Notes: generated from the letters alone by a model not told the origin. 64,000 bases of DNA from Vicia villosa (GCF_029867415.1 NC_081185.1:77783553-77847552), one strand, 5' to 3'. Numbered from the stretch's first letter, positions 1 to 12,139 are shown. Numbers and translations are program-made.

Positions 1-1737
1 CAATAGGAGTCATTAAAAAATACAGGCTGAATAAATAGAATTCCACGCATTAGGCTATTAACCATAACGTGACACTATTAAACGGTTACACTAATTATTC
101 GATAATAAAAAGAACTGACATCGTGAATACAAAGAATCTCCCCAATGCTTTTGACATCCTTGCTAAAGAAGAAAGATCGATCATCAGTTGGACCTTGTGA
201 ACATGAATTGAGTGATCGTGTTTGCGAAGTATTTGGAGAAGGGTTTCCCTCTACAACTTAGTCAGCAAAATGCAAAACCAATGCAACATAAAGTTTCACT
301 AAAATCAGTATAAAAATGCAGCAATACATAAAAGACGATTTATGAAACACAAGTATGAAAGACAACATGTTATTAGCTTATTAATAGACATAAAAGCAAC
401 TCACAAAAGCTAATGAAAAACACAAGCTTTGCACATTTCCTCTGTTCAACCCTGTTTTCTCTGAGCATCTTAATTATTTCTCAAAATTAAGATGAACATG
501 AGCACACTCCATGCTAGTATGCTAAGTTTTCTCGCCTGCCATTAATCTCCTACTGAAGAAATAAACCACTGTTCCAATAAACCATAAGCACACTCCATGT
601 CATATGTCAATCATGTCTTGCATATTTTATAATATACTAAAATTTAAAATGCAGAAAGTTTTGATGGAGAAAATTTTGATACTCAAAATGGTTCACCTAA
701 TAAAAACCAGATTGTACCAACACTTCATTACCAGTTGGAAAATGGAGTTCTCAGCAAATCGAACATTAAAATTTATGAAATGGCTTCATTTTTTTCTTGT
801 TTCCTGCATAAAAAATGACAGTTTATGTTTATAAGTGTCATACAAAATGGAAAATAAACAAACATAATTAATAGTTTCTCATATAGATTATCATTATAAA
901 GTGGATAAATAATACATAGATGGTTGAATTTTGATACTGTTCAACATGTGCAAGAGTTTGTCATGTGGTCAAACAGATCAAATGGTTACATGTTGCAACA
1001 TAGATTAACATTCATCCACGATGCAACACACACAGACGAATACATGTTCCATTTAACCAAACAATAGCAGTATCAAACATCAACAAAACTGAAAAACCAT
1101 AAAACCTCAAATATATTAGCTATACCCACTGTATAATCAAGTATACACACTATATAGATCTACTCTCCATCCCGGGAAAACCTTTCTTCTTTTTCATTTT
1201 TGCAGCTTTACCCAAGCTTTGAGTTTGTTTTTTTCTTCTGCACACTCAAAATCATTTTCTGAATCCTCGGATCCGCGGTTTCATTCAATACGCTTCTTAC
1301 CAAGTTTCTTCCTTCCGCCGGATTCACAACTCTGCACAGATTTATAATCAAAATAGAACCGTGGTAACAAAAACATAAACAAAAACAAAAAGGAATATGA
1401 GAGGAAAACGAAAATGATAAGGAAAACGAAAAACGTTTGTTACTTTGTTTTCCGTGCACCCAAACTTCTTTTTTTCTGTTGTGTTCATCACTCATAAGCA
1501 ATAACTTCGCCTAGAAATCGGAAACTTGGAGAAGCTGAAACAAAAAAGAAAAATGGAGTAAACGAAACAACGGACGAGGAGGCTGGGGTGGATGAAAGGC
1601 AGAGAGAGAATATGAATGCAGAGAGAGAACAAAAAATAAAAGTGAATGGGTTTACAAGAAATGAAAGCAGAGAGACTACAATAAAAGGTTGTAGAAGAAA
1701 TGAATGCATGACAAACTTATATTTATATTATGTAAAT
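1..1737. other. No confident gene; two weak coding-like islands
   Basis: I find no gene I can name here. Two short minus-strand stretches look less random than their AT-rich surroundings. At about 105-255 a minus-strand frame stays open after a possible TTGTAG acceptor and reads as a Ser/Pro-rich segment (contains NPSPNTSQTRSL). At about 1205-1345 a GC-richer, Lys/Glu-rich segment is followed by a possible GTAAGA donor. They could be exons of one decayed minus-strand host gene, but nothing ties them to a family. The rest is AT-rich intergenic DNA. Confidence 0.3.
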
Positions 1738-3735
1738 AAAGCAAAAGGAGTACTTTGGCAAAGTGTGACACTCCCTTATGCATTCTATCCATTTTTTCCA
1801 TTATTTGATTATATTTACTAAATTATTTATATAACAAAAATTGTTTGAAACACGTGAAGTGCTCATTCTGTTTTGATCCTCACGTTTGGAATTTATTTGG
1901 GACAAAAACTAATCAATGCAAAGTTGCCCAAATTAAGTCATTCCTCATGCTATAAAATCATACTTCCTTGAATTCATCTACAATTATTATAACAAACCTC
2001 TACCAAAATCCTCCATCAACCAATCCAAATCCGCTCAACCATTCACCATAAACCTTGTTGCAGCAAACCCTGTAAAATCACAAAAACATCATCATGGAGA
2101 AATTAAGGAGAAACTAAGATGTACCTAAATTTTTTCCTTTTTTATTTCCTTCGATTTAGTTGTCTTATTTTAATTTTTGCATCCGCATCAAGCCATGTAA
2201 TTGTAACAGTAAAATTATATAATGGATTGGGGTTAGGGATTCTGTGGGTTGAGGGTATTTTACTTATGTTTTGATTGTTAAATTGTAGAGAGAAAAAGGC
2301 AGAGAATAAGAGGAAATGAGCGCGCGACACGTTACAAACAGAGAGTTTAACAATTATTTTATGGAAAATTGTTCATTATCTTATATAATAAAATTTTATG
2401 GAAAATTTTAATTATTTGGAGACAAAAAATGACAATATTTAAATATTATTGAATTGTTAATTAAAAAAGTTATAAAAATTAAAAGAATAATAATTAAAAT
2501 AAGGGTAATATAACAAAAAGAAGTTCTTAATCCGTATGAGAAGCTCAATTGCCACAAATAATATAAAATAGATTGAATAATAATTAATTTTAATAATTAA
2601 TTTTAATATTCAAGCAGCATATTAGTTATTTATTTAATAAAATATTTTCTATGATTTATTATTTATAATAAAAAATCATAAGATAATTTAATTTCAAATT
2701 TATATAACTTATTAAAAAAAGGTCTTAAAGTGTGATTTGTAACATTTTGACTTTAAATTTAAATTCCTGATTTTAAATTTAAATCCCATTAATAAGGAAA
2801 CATGACAAATCATTTAATATAATAAAGCAAATGGAGTACTTTGGCAATTGGCAAATTTGCGATGTGTCACTCCCCTGATGCATTCTAACAATTTCTTTCC
2901 ATTCTGTTTATAGTAAATTTTATTACTAATTTATTTATTTTATTTTATTTATTTAATTATTTGGTTATATTTATTTAATTATTTATATAACAAAAATTGT
3001 TTGAAACACGTGAAGTTGTCATTAGGAAGATCAAACATCGCTCATTCTGTTTTGATTCTGACGTTTCAAAGCTGCCCAAATTCACTCATTCCTCCTGCTA
3101 TAAAATCATATCTTCACTTCCTTGAAGTCATCTACATTTCTCATAACCTCCATCAACCAATGTGGGTTGAGGGGGTATTTTAATTATATAATGGATTGGG
3201 GTTAATTGTTAAATAAAAGAGTGAAAAAGACAGAGAATCAGAAGAAATGGATGCGCGACACAATATTTGTAATGATTTCCCTCTTATGGCATTCTATGAA
3301 TTATGACAATATTTAAATATTAATAAATTTTTATTTAAAATAAATTATAAAAATTAAAAGATTAATAATTAAAATAAGGGTAATATAACAAAAAGAAGTT
3401 CTTAATCCGTATGAAAAGCTCAATTGCCACAAACAATATAAAACGGATTTAATAATAAATAATTTTCATAATTAAATTTAATATTGAAGCAGCATATTAG
3501 TTATTTATTTAGTAAAATACTTTTCTATGATTTATTATTTACAATAAAAAATCATAAGATAATTTAATTTCAAATTTATATAATTTAAATCCCATTAATA
3601 CGGAAACATTTAATAAAAAAATGAATGGGGTTGAAGAACATCTATAATTTTCCACTTTTAAGAACAATAATGAACGACAAATAGGAAAATTTTGAATTTA
3701 GAGAGTCATAAAATAAAATAATATTAGACTATAAA
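1738..3735. repeat. AT-rich repeat family, two tandem copies left of LINE A1
   Basis: Two imperfect tandem copies of an unclassified unit of about 1 kb. Landmarks recurring in both are GGAGTACTTTGGCAA (1748, 2833), TTGTTTGAAACACGTGAAG (1840, 2998), GCTGCCCAAATT or a variant, GGGTAATATAACAAAAAG (2503, 3379) and AAAAAATCATAAGATAATTT (2670, 3547). A third copy lies at 13.1-14.3 kb. I see no coding capacity or terminal inverted repeats, so the class is open; it could be a non-autonomous element or a low-copy tandem repeat. Confidence 0.7.
2670..3735. repeat. Left copy of ~1.1-kb direct duplication flanking LINE A1
   Basis: Runs from AAAAAATCATAAGATAATTT to TTAGACTATAAA, immediately before the truncated 5' end of LINE A1. 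The matching right copy starts at the LINE poly(A) and ends with the same TTAGACTATAAA at 14284, after which sequence absent from the left side begins. The boundaries therefore behave like a target-site duplication, but a very long one. This copy lacks about 70 bp (near 3585) present in the right copy. Confidence 0.6.
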
Positions 3736-3737
3736 AA

Positions 3738-5773
3738 GAGGAAATCCATACTGCTCTTTTTGCTATGCAAGCCGATAAATCACCGGGGCCGGATGGTTTT
3801 AATCCTGCGTTCTTTCAGAACTTCTGGGATGTTTGTGGAAATGATATTTTTGAAGCGGCAACTTTGTGGCCGGAGCGTGGTTTTTTTCCTCCTTCTATAA
3901 ATGACACTCATATTTGCTTGATCCATAAAGGGGTTAATCCTAATTCTATGAAGGATTTCTGACCCATTTCCTTGTGTAATGTGGTTTACAAAATTGTTTC
4001 GAAAGCTCTCGCGAATAAATTGAAGGTGTTGCTGGAAAAATGCGTGTCAGAGGAACAATCTGCATTTGTGGAAGGAAGATCCATCCTAAATAATGCTATG
4101 ATTGCTACAGAAATTATTCACACTCTGAAAAGAAGGACGAAAGGTAATAAAGCGCATTTGGCACTTAAAATTGACATTAGTAAGGCTTATGATCGGGTGG
4201 ATTGGGGATTTTTAAGAGGTATGCTATCTTATATGGGTTTCGCGGACAAATGGATTCATTGGATGATGATGTGCGTTACTTCGATTCACTATTCTGTTCT
4301 TGTAAATTCGGATGTTATTGGGCCTATTGAACTAGGAAGAGGATTGAGACAAGGAGACCCACTGTCACCTTATCTGTTCATTCTTATCTCTGAAGGATTG
4401 TCTACCCTTATTAAAGGGTCTGTGGCCAGTGGAAACATTCACGGGGTTCAAATATGTAGAGGGGCACCTATTGTGTCCCATCTACTTTTTGCTGACGACT
4501 GTTTTCTGTTTTGCAGGGCAAACCTTACAGAAGTTAGACATCTGATGGGCTTACTTGATACATATGCAAGCGCAGCTGGTCAGGAGATTAACTTGACAAA
4601 ATCAGAAGTTTTCTTTAGTCGTAACTTGAGCTTGTCAGCGTAAGAGGATCTTGCCAATATTATGGGAGTTCGACATGTTTTGGGAACTGGTACTTACTTG
4701 GGTTTACCGTCTATGATAGGGAGGAGTAAGAGGTCCATTTTTTCTTTTATTAAGGATCGCATTTGGAACCGTATCAATTCATGGAAAGGGCGGTCCTTAT
4801 CCAGAGCAGGAAAAGAAGTTATGATCAAATCAGTTCTTCAAGCAATTCCGACTTATATCATGAGCATCTTTATTCTACCGGATGGGGTTGTTAATGAGAT
4901 TGAGAAGATGTTAAACTCTTTTTGGTGGGGAGGAGGATCTAATAGCAAAGGAATAAGTTGGAAGGCTTGGGATAAATTGACTAGTGCGAAGGAAGCGGGA
5001 GGTTTGGGCTTTAGGGACTTTAAAGAGTTTAATATGGCTATGGTGGCTAAGCAAGGTTGGTTTCTTATGGCAAATCCGGATGCTTTAGTAACCAGGATCT
5101 TCAAAGCGAGGTATTTTCCGAAGTCTAATTTATTCGATGCTAACTTGGGCTACAACTCGAGTTTTGTTTGGCGGAGTATTTGGAAGGCTAGAGAGGTCCT
5201 TATGCTTGGATGCAGGTGGAGGATCGGTGACGACTGAAATATAAAGGTTATGAATGAACCATGGCTGAGGGGGAGTAGAGAAGGTTGCTTGATGGGCCCT
5301 CAAAATCAAGGTGTGTATACTCTAACCCTTAATGATCTTTTGTTGCCTAATGTCAAACAATGGAATATGGGAGTTTTACGCGATTTGTTTGACTATTCAG
5401 TGATTCGAGATATTTTACAAGTTCCGTTAGCAGAGGATGTGATGGAAGACCGAATAGTTTGGAAGGATGATGCTAAAGGTAATTATAATGTTCGGTCAGG
5501 TTATAGGATGTGGCGGAAGCATCAGGAAAGAGTTGGTTCGGTTAGGGAGGCAGTAAAGTGGAGTAGCCTTTGGAAAATAATAGCTCCGGCAAGAGTGAAA
5601 CATCTCTTGTGGAGAATTTGCAGCGATTGCCTCCCATCTAAGGTATGTCTGGTCCAGCACTATGTGCCATGTAATCCTACCTGTCAGCTTTGCGGTAATA
5701 ACTATGAGGACGATTGGCATGTTTTCTTTGGGTGTTCAGAAACTTTATTTTGTTGGCAATCGGCAGGTCTTAC
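3738..5773 (+). pseudogene. LINE A1 ORF2, reverse transcriptase part
   Basis: One reading frame, broken by stops at 3960-3962, 4641-4643 and 5235-5237, encodes a plant L1 reverse transcriptase. Visible motifs in order: DKSPGPDG, KIDISKAYDRVDW, GLRQGDPLSPYLF, the catalytic LLFADDCFLF, then the thumb and the C-terminal zinc-binding region (CQLCGNNYEDDWHVFFGC). The stop after MKDF replaces the Arg of the usual F-R-P-I-S motif, consistent with CGA to TGA. The frame is cut at 5773 by the CACTA element and resumes at 12368 without loss. It cannot make an active protein. Confidence 0.9.
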
Positions 5774-6435
5774 CACTAGTACAAAAATGTTAATTTACAC
5801 CCGTTTTTTATTAAATTTACACCCATTATTTTTAATAAAAATCAGGTGTATATCCACAGGGTGAGAAATGTCTAACGCATTTACACCCTATTTTAAAACG
5901 GGTGTAAATACGTTCGTAATTACTCCCTATTTTAAGAATATCGGGTGTAAATATGTTCTATGTTACACCCTATTTTAACAAAAATCGGGTGTAATTTGGC
6001 GTAATTACGTTTTTAATTACACTCTATTTTAACAAAAATCGGGTGTACTTACGTGTTTAATTACACCCTGTTTTAATAAAAATCAGGTGTAATTGGACGT
6101 AATTACGTTTTTAATTACACCCTGTTTTAATAAAAATCGGGTGTAATTGGGCATAATTGCATTTTTAATTACACCCTGTTTTAATAAAAATTGGGTGTAA
6201 TTGGGCATAATTACGTTTTTAATTACACCCTGTTTTAGTAAAAATTGGGTGTAATTGAGCGTAATTACGTTTGAATTACACCCTGTTTTAATTAAAATCG
6301 GGTGTAATTACGTTTTAATTACACTCTGTTTTAATAAAAATCGGGTGTAGATATGTTCTTAATTACACCCCATTTTAATAAAAATCGGGTGTAAATACGC
6401 CAGTTATGAATGAACAATTATATCTATTTACACCC
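5774..6435. repeat. CACTA 5' subterminal repeat array
   Basis: About a dozen units with a period near 35-55 bp, each pairing TTACACCCTRTTTTA with TCGGGTGTAATT a few bases later. Each unit is therefore a small inverted repeat (ACACCC / GGGTGT) separated by an A/T-rich loop. In characterised CACTA elements such as En/Spm, subterminal repeats are transposase binding sites; the assignment here rests on position and form. Confidence 0.85.
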
Positions 6436-6995
6436 GATTTTTTTTATCATCATTAAAAAATTGAGTAAGACAATAAGTAAAGTTTAGCACCTATAGACTA
6501 GGATAGAACACCAACTTGACCAACAGATAAATTAGTGACTAATGTTATTAGATCCGCACAATTCACACACAGAGAACAACAAAGAAAAATTGCCTAAAAG
6601 TCGTGACTCCAACATAGAGCATTCCCTATTCAACAAAATTATAACAAAGCTTATATTTTAGACACTACTACAACGTATATTACTAATAGACTAGTATGTA
6701 ACTGCCTGTAACTACCATAATAGCTTGATGGATCATTCTATGGATCATACTAGTATGAAGAATTCAAGCTACTCATGAACAACACAGACTCAAATTGGAT
6801 CATCATTCTCGTAATTAACAAGTAACATCAGCTATATCAAATCAAGACATCAAGTAACCAAGCATTCCACACTAAAATTGATATAATAATACCACCGTGT
6901 AAGAATACACAAAACTTGTAATTACTGTGAAGTTTCTTAAAGGTACAAATCATACAATTAGTGCAATTAGAAACCCTAAAAACATATCAACATTC

Positions 6996-7406
6996 TCAAT
7001 TAATGAATAATTGAGATCTCTGCATACCAAGACCTAATCGATCTGCCTCATCTGGTTCATGCAACCATCTTGCACGAATTCCTGAACTAGAGTTTTGATT
7101 ATTCAAACTATTTGATTCACTAGAATCTGGACACTTGTGGCTTTGTTCCTCCTCATCACTCAAAGAATCATCGACGTCACTTTCCTCATTCTCTGAATCA
7201 CAGGCTGATACTAAACTATATGATCCTCTTCTGTTTAACATGTCACCATTTAATAAGTTAAGATGCAAATCAGCATGTGTTGAACCCAGTATGGTGAAAA
7301 AGAACCTGCACTGTTGACGCCATGTAAGTTTCAACTCTGGAAGGAAGATGCTGCATAAATTGCTTTGCAATATCTTGTAGAAAGTCCTCACAGTCACTTC
7401 TAACAA
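6996..7406 (-). pseudogene. Captured gene fragment, unidentified acidic protein
   Basis: A 136-codon minus-strand frame inside the CACTA element. Its second half is strongly acidic and Ser/Asn-rich (SENEESDVDDSLSDEEEQ), with a tail containing RARWLHEPDEADRLG. An overlapping frame at about 7290-7420 (VRSDCEDFLQDIAKQFMQHL) also looks protein-like, so the captured exon probably had a frameshift or a splice border near a GTGCAG at about 7305. I do not recognise the family. The orientation matches every other captured piece. Confidence 0.45.
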
Positions 7407-7714
7407 ACCAAGACAGATGCAATATTATATCATAGGACGATTCTTAAAAACATTCCATTTATAAAAATATGCCTAACAGTGTCGGTGATCAGAAAGGAAA
7501 CTCAGTGTGTTTAGCAGGGCAAGCAATCCTTCAATTTCTATCAATGGGAAAACTCGTCTCAGGGTAATCTGTCAAGTATGTTTCAAAAAGAAATTATTTA
7601 CAATGTTATTCACTATGAATATCCAAATGGATTCAAATAATTGATACCTTTATTAGCCTTTTGTAGTTCTATGGCAGAGAATCGCAATAAATTGTACTAT
7701 TTTGACAAATATAT

Positions 7715-7825
7715 GTGCGACCCTTTTTCCGAATAATGATTGCGGATCTTCCTATGACCTCGACACAACATGCATCTAGTTCTGCCATTTGACCTGCTCT
7801 CAGAAAAACTTCTGTCTTTCCTATC
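7715..7825 (-). pseudogene. Captured myosin neck exon fragment
   Basis: After a TTTGCAG acceptor the minus strand reads IGKTEVFLRAGQMAELDA followed by CCVEVIGRSAIIIRKK. This closely resembles the end of the motor domain and first IQ region of plant class XI or VIII myosins (family pattern: IGKT, VFLRAGQMAELDAR, then IQ repeats). Two Arg to Cys changes and a frame break after RKK show decay. Only this exon was captured; no motor core is present nearby. Confidence 0.7.
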
Positions 7826-7920
7826 TGCAAAGAAAAAGGTTCACGAAGGTGTTTCTCTTTCTTTTCTATGCAAAAGTATTATGAAGGTGAGACCATTTTC
7901 TGACCCATGCCTTAATAGAA

Positions 7921-7998
7921 TTTATCATACCTTGATTAGGAAGAGATATTGTAGCATCAGTAAAGCGAAATGCAAAGGTGAGACCATTTTCTGATCCA
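7921..7998 (-). pseudogene. Captured exon with clean splice borders, gene not identified
   Basis: On the minus strand a GATTGCAG acceptor precedes a 78-bp exon-like segment ending in a GTATGA donor. One frame is open and reads DGSENGLTFAFRFTDATISL, a convincing protein segment that I cannot place. A partial direct repeat (GTGAGACCATTTTCTGA at 7883 and 7979) shows a small local duplication. It lies between the myosin and pyrophosphokinase fragments in the same orientation, so it may belong to another captured locus. Confidence 0.45.
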
Positions 7999-8287
7999 TC
8001 CCTGCAATCAATAAGAAACATTTATCATCAATTAAATGATACAATTTTGACTCAAGAGATAAATATTTGTATTGGCATAGAAAAATAAAATTTCTAAATT
8101 ATTTTCTCCTGGCAGTTGTGAACCTGACTCATCTTTTTATCTGTATCTACCATTGTAAATATCATCTACCCTAATTTTTAATATTAAATTATGAAAGAAG
8201 CTTTCATGAATTTTTGTTTATTAAATATTAGTTAAGAAAGATATTTCATTATACATTTTTAATGTACTTGTACCTTTGTTTTTTCTA

Positions 8288-9297
8288 TATCATTACTAGA
8301 AGCTCCATAAGATTCTCATTCGCAGGGGGACATGTGGGCTGCACAACAAACACATCACACCCTCTGACACTCTCTTGCAGTTGGACATATATTTCACCAT
8401 CAGCAAAACGCTTTATCTTAATTTTTCCCAAATCCAGGCCCATATAGCATGCAATTTCCTATTTAAGTACATATCAGAAATTTTAGTAAATAAACATATA
8501 TTATCTAGTGTTATAACATAAATTTTTAAATATTATTAGTAAACAAGAAACGTTTATGTATTCACAAGTTCGTTACACATTCTTTATTAACCAAAATCAT
8601 ATTACATCATGATTCAGTTTAGAATCCAAACATCTCTACGAGGACATGGTATTTTTCTGGCCTTATCTACTAGTATAAGCACTTGATAGGGAATTTGGGA
8701 GACCTTATGGAAATAAAACTAATGGCATATTCACAAGCTATTTTCAATAGGCTAGGTTATATAACAGCTTGACCACATTTTATTGGACTATAGAAATAGC
8801 TTGGACATAAGCACTTATTTGATAAGTGATTAACCTAGAAGTGTTTAATTTAATTTGTTGTTAGATATCGGAAATTTTCCTAGAATCAAAATTGAAGTAC
8901 AAGAGTGACAAAATTGGAATTATAGATATAGATACCTGAGCGAGTGCGGGATTGGCAGTACCGGAGAATATGCGAAGACGATTTATGTTAACGAGATCAT
9001 GGATACGAGTGTTAGGCGCCACGAGAAAACTCGGAATGGAAGTTGAACCGTTAGCTGAAAGTTCAGCGGAACGATATGGAATTCCGTTCGCCGAGTTCAA
9101 AAAGACTACGGCATTATTGCATCTCTGAAAATGAAAATGAAAATGAAAATTCAGTTAAATCAAAGAAAAGCGGAGGGAGAGAGTGGAGAGAGAAGGTTGC
9201 TTACGACGGCGTTACGGAGGGAGATGCGAGCGAGACGGGGAGTGATCGGAGAGATGGAAGATGAAGAAATGAAAGAGGATTGAAGTAGAGTGGACAT
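8288..9297 (-). pseudogene. Captured 5' part of plastid ribose-phosphate pyrophosphokinase gene
   Basis: Three minus-strand exons with intact introns. Exon 1 (9205-9297) starts with ATG and encodes a Ser/Thr/Arg-rich plastid transit-like peptide, ending at a GTAAGC donor. Exon 2 (about 8936-9124, after TTTTCAG, ending in a GTATC donor) encodes NRLRIFSGTANPALAQ, the signature start of the PRPP synthetase fold. Exon 3 (about 8288-8458) encodes EIACYMG, KIKRFADGEIYVQLQ and FVVQPTCPPANENLMEL. The remaining two-thirds, with the PRPP-binding loop, is absent, so no enzyme can be made. The host enzyme makes PRPP from ribose-5-phosphate and ATP. Confidence 0.85.
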
Positions 9298-9534
9298 GAT
9301 CAGCTATTGAGTATAACAGTTTGTGTGCACAGGCGCAACAGCCAATACAGGTTCCACAGAAGACAATGGTGCTTCTTATATACAATACAAAACAATGAAG
9401 CTTTCTTTTGGATATGAAAATTTTATTAAGTTAGTAGTTATGTTAGTTTCCAGGGTTTGAACCCTAGACTTCCTTCTTAAAACTCATTCAATGTCCGTTA
9501 GAAAACAAAGAAGGTTTAGTTGGTTATGAACAAC

Positions 9535-10308
9535 TCACAATTCGTCTATATTAGGATGGTAAATTTTGTTGACAAAACCAATAGAAAGAGACTTATAAGG
9601 ATAACCATCAGGTAACTCCACTCTTATCTTCCACACACCTTCTTGATAAATACCTGCAACAAGTCCCAACAAAAGTGAGTCAAAAAACAGAAGAAGAAAA
9701 ACCCACTTCAGTTCCACCATTAAAATTACAAATGTGATATTCAAACATCAAAATCTCTTTTTTTTTTACCGTTTACAACTTGCACACATATTAAAAGTAA
9801 ACAGAAAAACCAACAATAGACCCTAATGCAATTCATCCTCATTGAGGAAAATGAGCAAACAATTGAGCTACAAAATTGAAGCACAACTGCAAGACCCTCA
9901 TAATCCATATATCAGAAGCACACAGTACTCAGTAGCAACTGTTGAATACTGATCCAAACACATTGAATTCAAACACATACAATCTAAAGAAAAACATTTC
10001 AATCATTCAATGGTGAGACAAAAAAGATTGAAAAATTGATACAAAGATGCAAAAGAAAAGAACTTTACTGTCTTTAGGTCCGTGAAATTCAACAAAGAAT
10101 TCTTGCATGCCATCATTGATGGTCTCCACTTTGTAATCAGTCATCATCCTGATTCATACAAATTCATCACACACCCATTAGAAAATCAGACAAAAAAAGA
10201 CTATGTAAGAAATCAGAAAAAGAAAACAAAAGAATACAGACAGCTTCATGACATCCATGTCTCGGCGTTTGCTTGACGGAGCCGCTGAAACGTTTATCCT
10301 TTTGTGGA
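9535..10308 (-). pseudogene. Captured 5' exons of a ubiquitin-conjugating enzyme E2
   Basis: Minus-strand exon pieces in gene order. Exon 1 (about 10245-10305) encodes [14 protein letters not shown]. Exon 2 (about 10067-10150) encodes [20 protein letters not shown]. Exon 3 (about 9535-9653) encodes [20 protein letters not shown] and KIYHPNIDE. These match the N-terminal half of the plant UBC4/5/6 (human UBE2H-like) E2 group. The fragment stops before the active-site Cys, so it cannot conjugate ubiquitin. Exon 1 abuts the PhzF-like segment almost without spacer, pointing to fusion of two captured genes. Confidence 0.85.
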
Positions 10309-10810
10309 TCGTAGTTCTTGAGGCCAATTTGAAGCTCAATAGTTTCAACAAACTTCCTTCCTTTGTCCTTGGATTCACCATTCTGCGAGTTCGGTGTACC
10401 GCTAGCATCGGTCGAAGGGATCTTTTTGACAGTTAAAATTCCAAATAGTGTCTCAAATTCAATAACATTGTTATGGACCAAACCAGATGAAAAAAGTGTG
10501 TGTGAAGCTGCTAATGTGGCATGACCACAAAGTTTAACTTGGAATATAATAGGATCCAAATGATATTAATAATAGTAATAAGCCATGTTTAAGAGAATTG
10601 AAAAGTTTATAATGAAAAGCTAGATCCTAACCTCAGTAGTAGGAGTGAACCATCTGAGACCAAAACGAGGAACAGAAGTACCATGAATTGGAGTTAAAAA
10701 ACATGTTTCAGAAATATTGAATTCATCAGCTAATGATTGCAACCATTCCTCGTCTCTGTCTTGTTCTTATAAACACACTGCTGCTGGGTTTCCTTTGAAA
10801 GCTGAATCTA
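10308..10810 (-). pseudogene. Captured PhzF-like (phenazine biosynthesis-like) gene fragment
   Basis: Two minus-strand exon segments. The first (about 10626-10806) reads DSAFKGNPAAVCL, a stop, then EEWLQSLADEFNISETCFL and FGLRWFTPTTEV. The second (about 10310-10555) reads [19 protein letters not shown] and continues to [19 protein letters not shown] and the GHAT motif are hallmarks of the PhzF/DAP-epimerase-fold family, whose plant members are poorly characterised. The in-frame stop after AVCL and the missing C-terminal half make it non-functional. Confidence 0.8.
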
Positions 10811-10972
10811 TGATACCAAAAATAATAAATAATATCAAATCGAAGAACATGAATCGAAATCTACAATCTACATATTGTATCCAAAACTTGCAAAATGAAA
10901 TGCCATGATACGATCTTAAGTGAATTACGAAAAACAAATGAAAGAAGAAGGTGACAGAATGAGATTACATAC

Positions 10973-11051
10973 CATAAGAGAAGCTTCTGTGTAAGACAGA
11001 GATCCTGAGGTATGATGCAGCTCTTGAAGCCCATAACTGCCAGCAAGCCAT
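10973..11051 (-). pseudogene. Captured first exon, probably mitochondrial glycine cleavage H protein
   Basis: A minus-strand ATG at 11051 opens a 26-codon exon ending at a GTATGT donor, reading MACWQLWASRAASYLRISVL then HRSFSYG. From memory this resembles the targeting peptide of the plant GDC-H2 type (MAC...WASR.ASHLRIS...RGFS). The family signature lies in later exons, which are absent here, so the call rests on the presequence only. The Arg/Ser-rich amphipathic character fits mitochondrial targeting in any case. Confidence 0.5.
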
Positions 11052-11099
11052 CTTTCTCTGTGAATAACGAGAGTGGTCTATCAATGAATAATTTTAAAG

Positions 11100-12139
11100 T
11101 TAATTTAGCTCTTAGTTATAAAAGAAATGGAGGAGAAATAAGCTTGAGTATTGAGAAGAAGTTAATACCTGTTACTATAGAGAACAGATCCGAAATTGAA
11201 GGCATTTCATAAATGAGCTCAAGTACTGAACCTAACCACTCAGTCCATTCCCACTCCCTAACTTTTCTCTGGCTTCACACGTACAAGTTGCGGTTCCTTT
11301 CACTGTATAATTGACCCGACAACACAGAGAACATGGAGATTTTTTCATCTGCAGCAAATAACCCATTTCACACCCTTGCAGAACCGAGATTCACACGCTG
11401 CAAAACCCACAATAATAACTTCTATTCTCACCCTGCGGAAAACCGCAAAACAACACGAAATCACACTACAAGACAACCCAAAATTTGACTCTGTAAAAAT
11501 GATCCCTAAGACTCAAGAAAAGCTCACTCAAAACAATTTCACTTCCTGAATAACTAGTAATGCTTAAATTTACTAAAATAATCATACACAACACAAGACA
11601 TTCAAACAATATGAACTAATTTCTGAACCAACAGTCCATTTTCAGGAGTATAAAACCCTAATTCTTCAGCTACCAATGCATGTGCTCAAAGTATAAAACC
11701 CTACCTTCGTTTTACCAATGCGATGTCGTCCTGTGAAATGAGCGATGGTGAACATTCTTCAGCTTCGTTGTCGTCACTGCGATGGTGAAAAGGGTTTGGT
11801 GAAATGCGATGAAACTGGGTTTTGATTCTCTATGAGAAGAACTCAGAAATTCGTTGAAAATTCTGATGCGACTTTCTTCTTCGATTCTGTTTTCGGTGAA
11901 ATTGGTTGAAAACTGGGGTTTAGAACGAGAGTTTCTGAAAACTGGGTTTAGAATGAAATTAGATTATTATATTCAATTTATTATACCATTAATATTCATA
12001 ATAATGTTTAAATTATCTTATAAATTTAAATTTTCATTAATTTGTTAATAATATTTAAATTATTTGTTAACATGTAACATAGATTAAAATAAATAGATTA
12101 CATATTTTAAGTTATAAAATTAAATAAAAATTTGTAGTT
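11100..12139. other. CACTA interior without recognised genes
   Basis: Between the last captured exon and the 3' subterminal repeats I see AT-rich DNA plus a stretch at 11330-11960 with short repeated phrases such as TATAAAACCCTA (11650, 11692), CCAATGC(A/G)ATG (11671, 11726) and GAAAACTGGGTTTAGAA-like motifs (11909, 11938). No convincing coding frame or transposase motif appears. Confidence 0.5.

Noticed and set aside
1208..1709. Minus-strand frames of 73-97 codons near the left end
   Set aside because: Low-complexity Phe/Ser-rich translation of pyrimidine-rich DNA, with no family resemblance. Only a weak exon hint is kept in the feature list.
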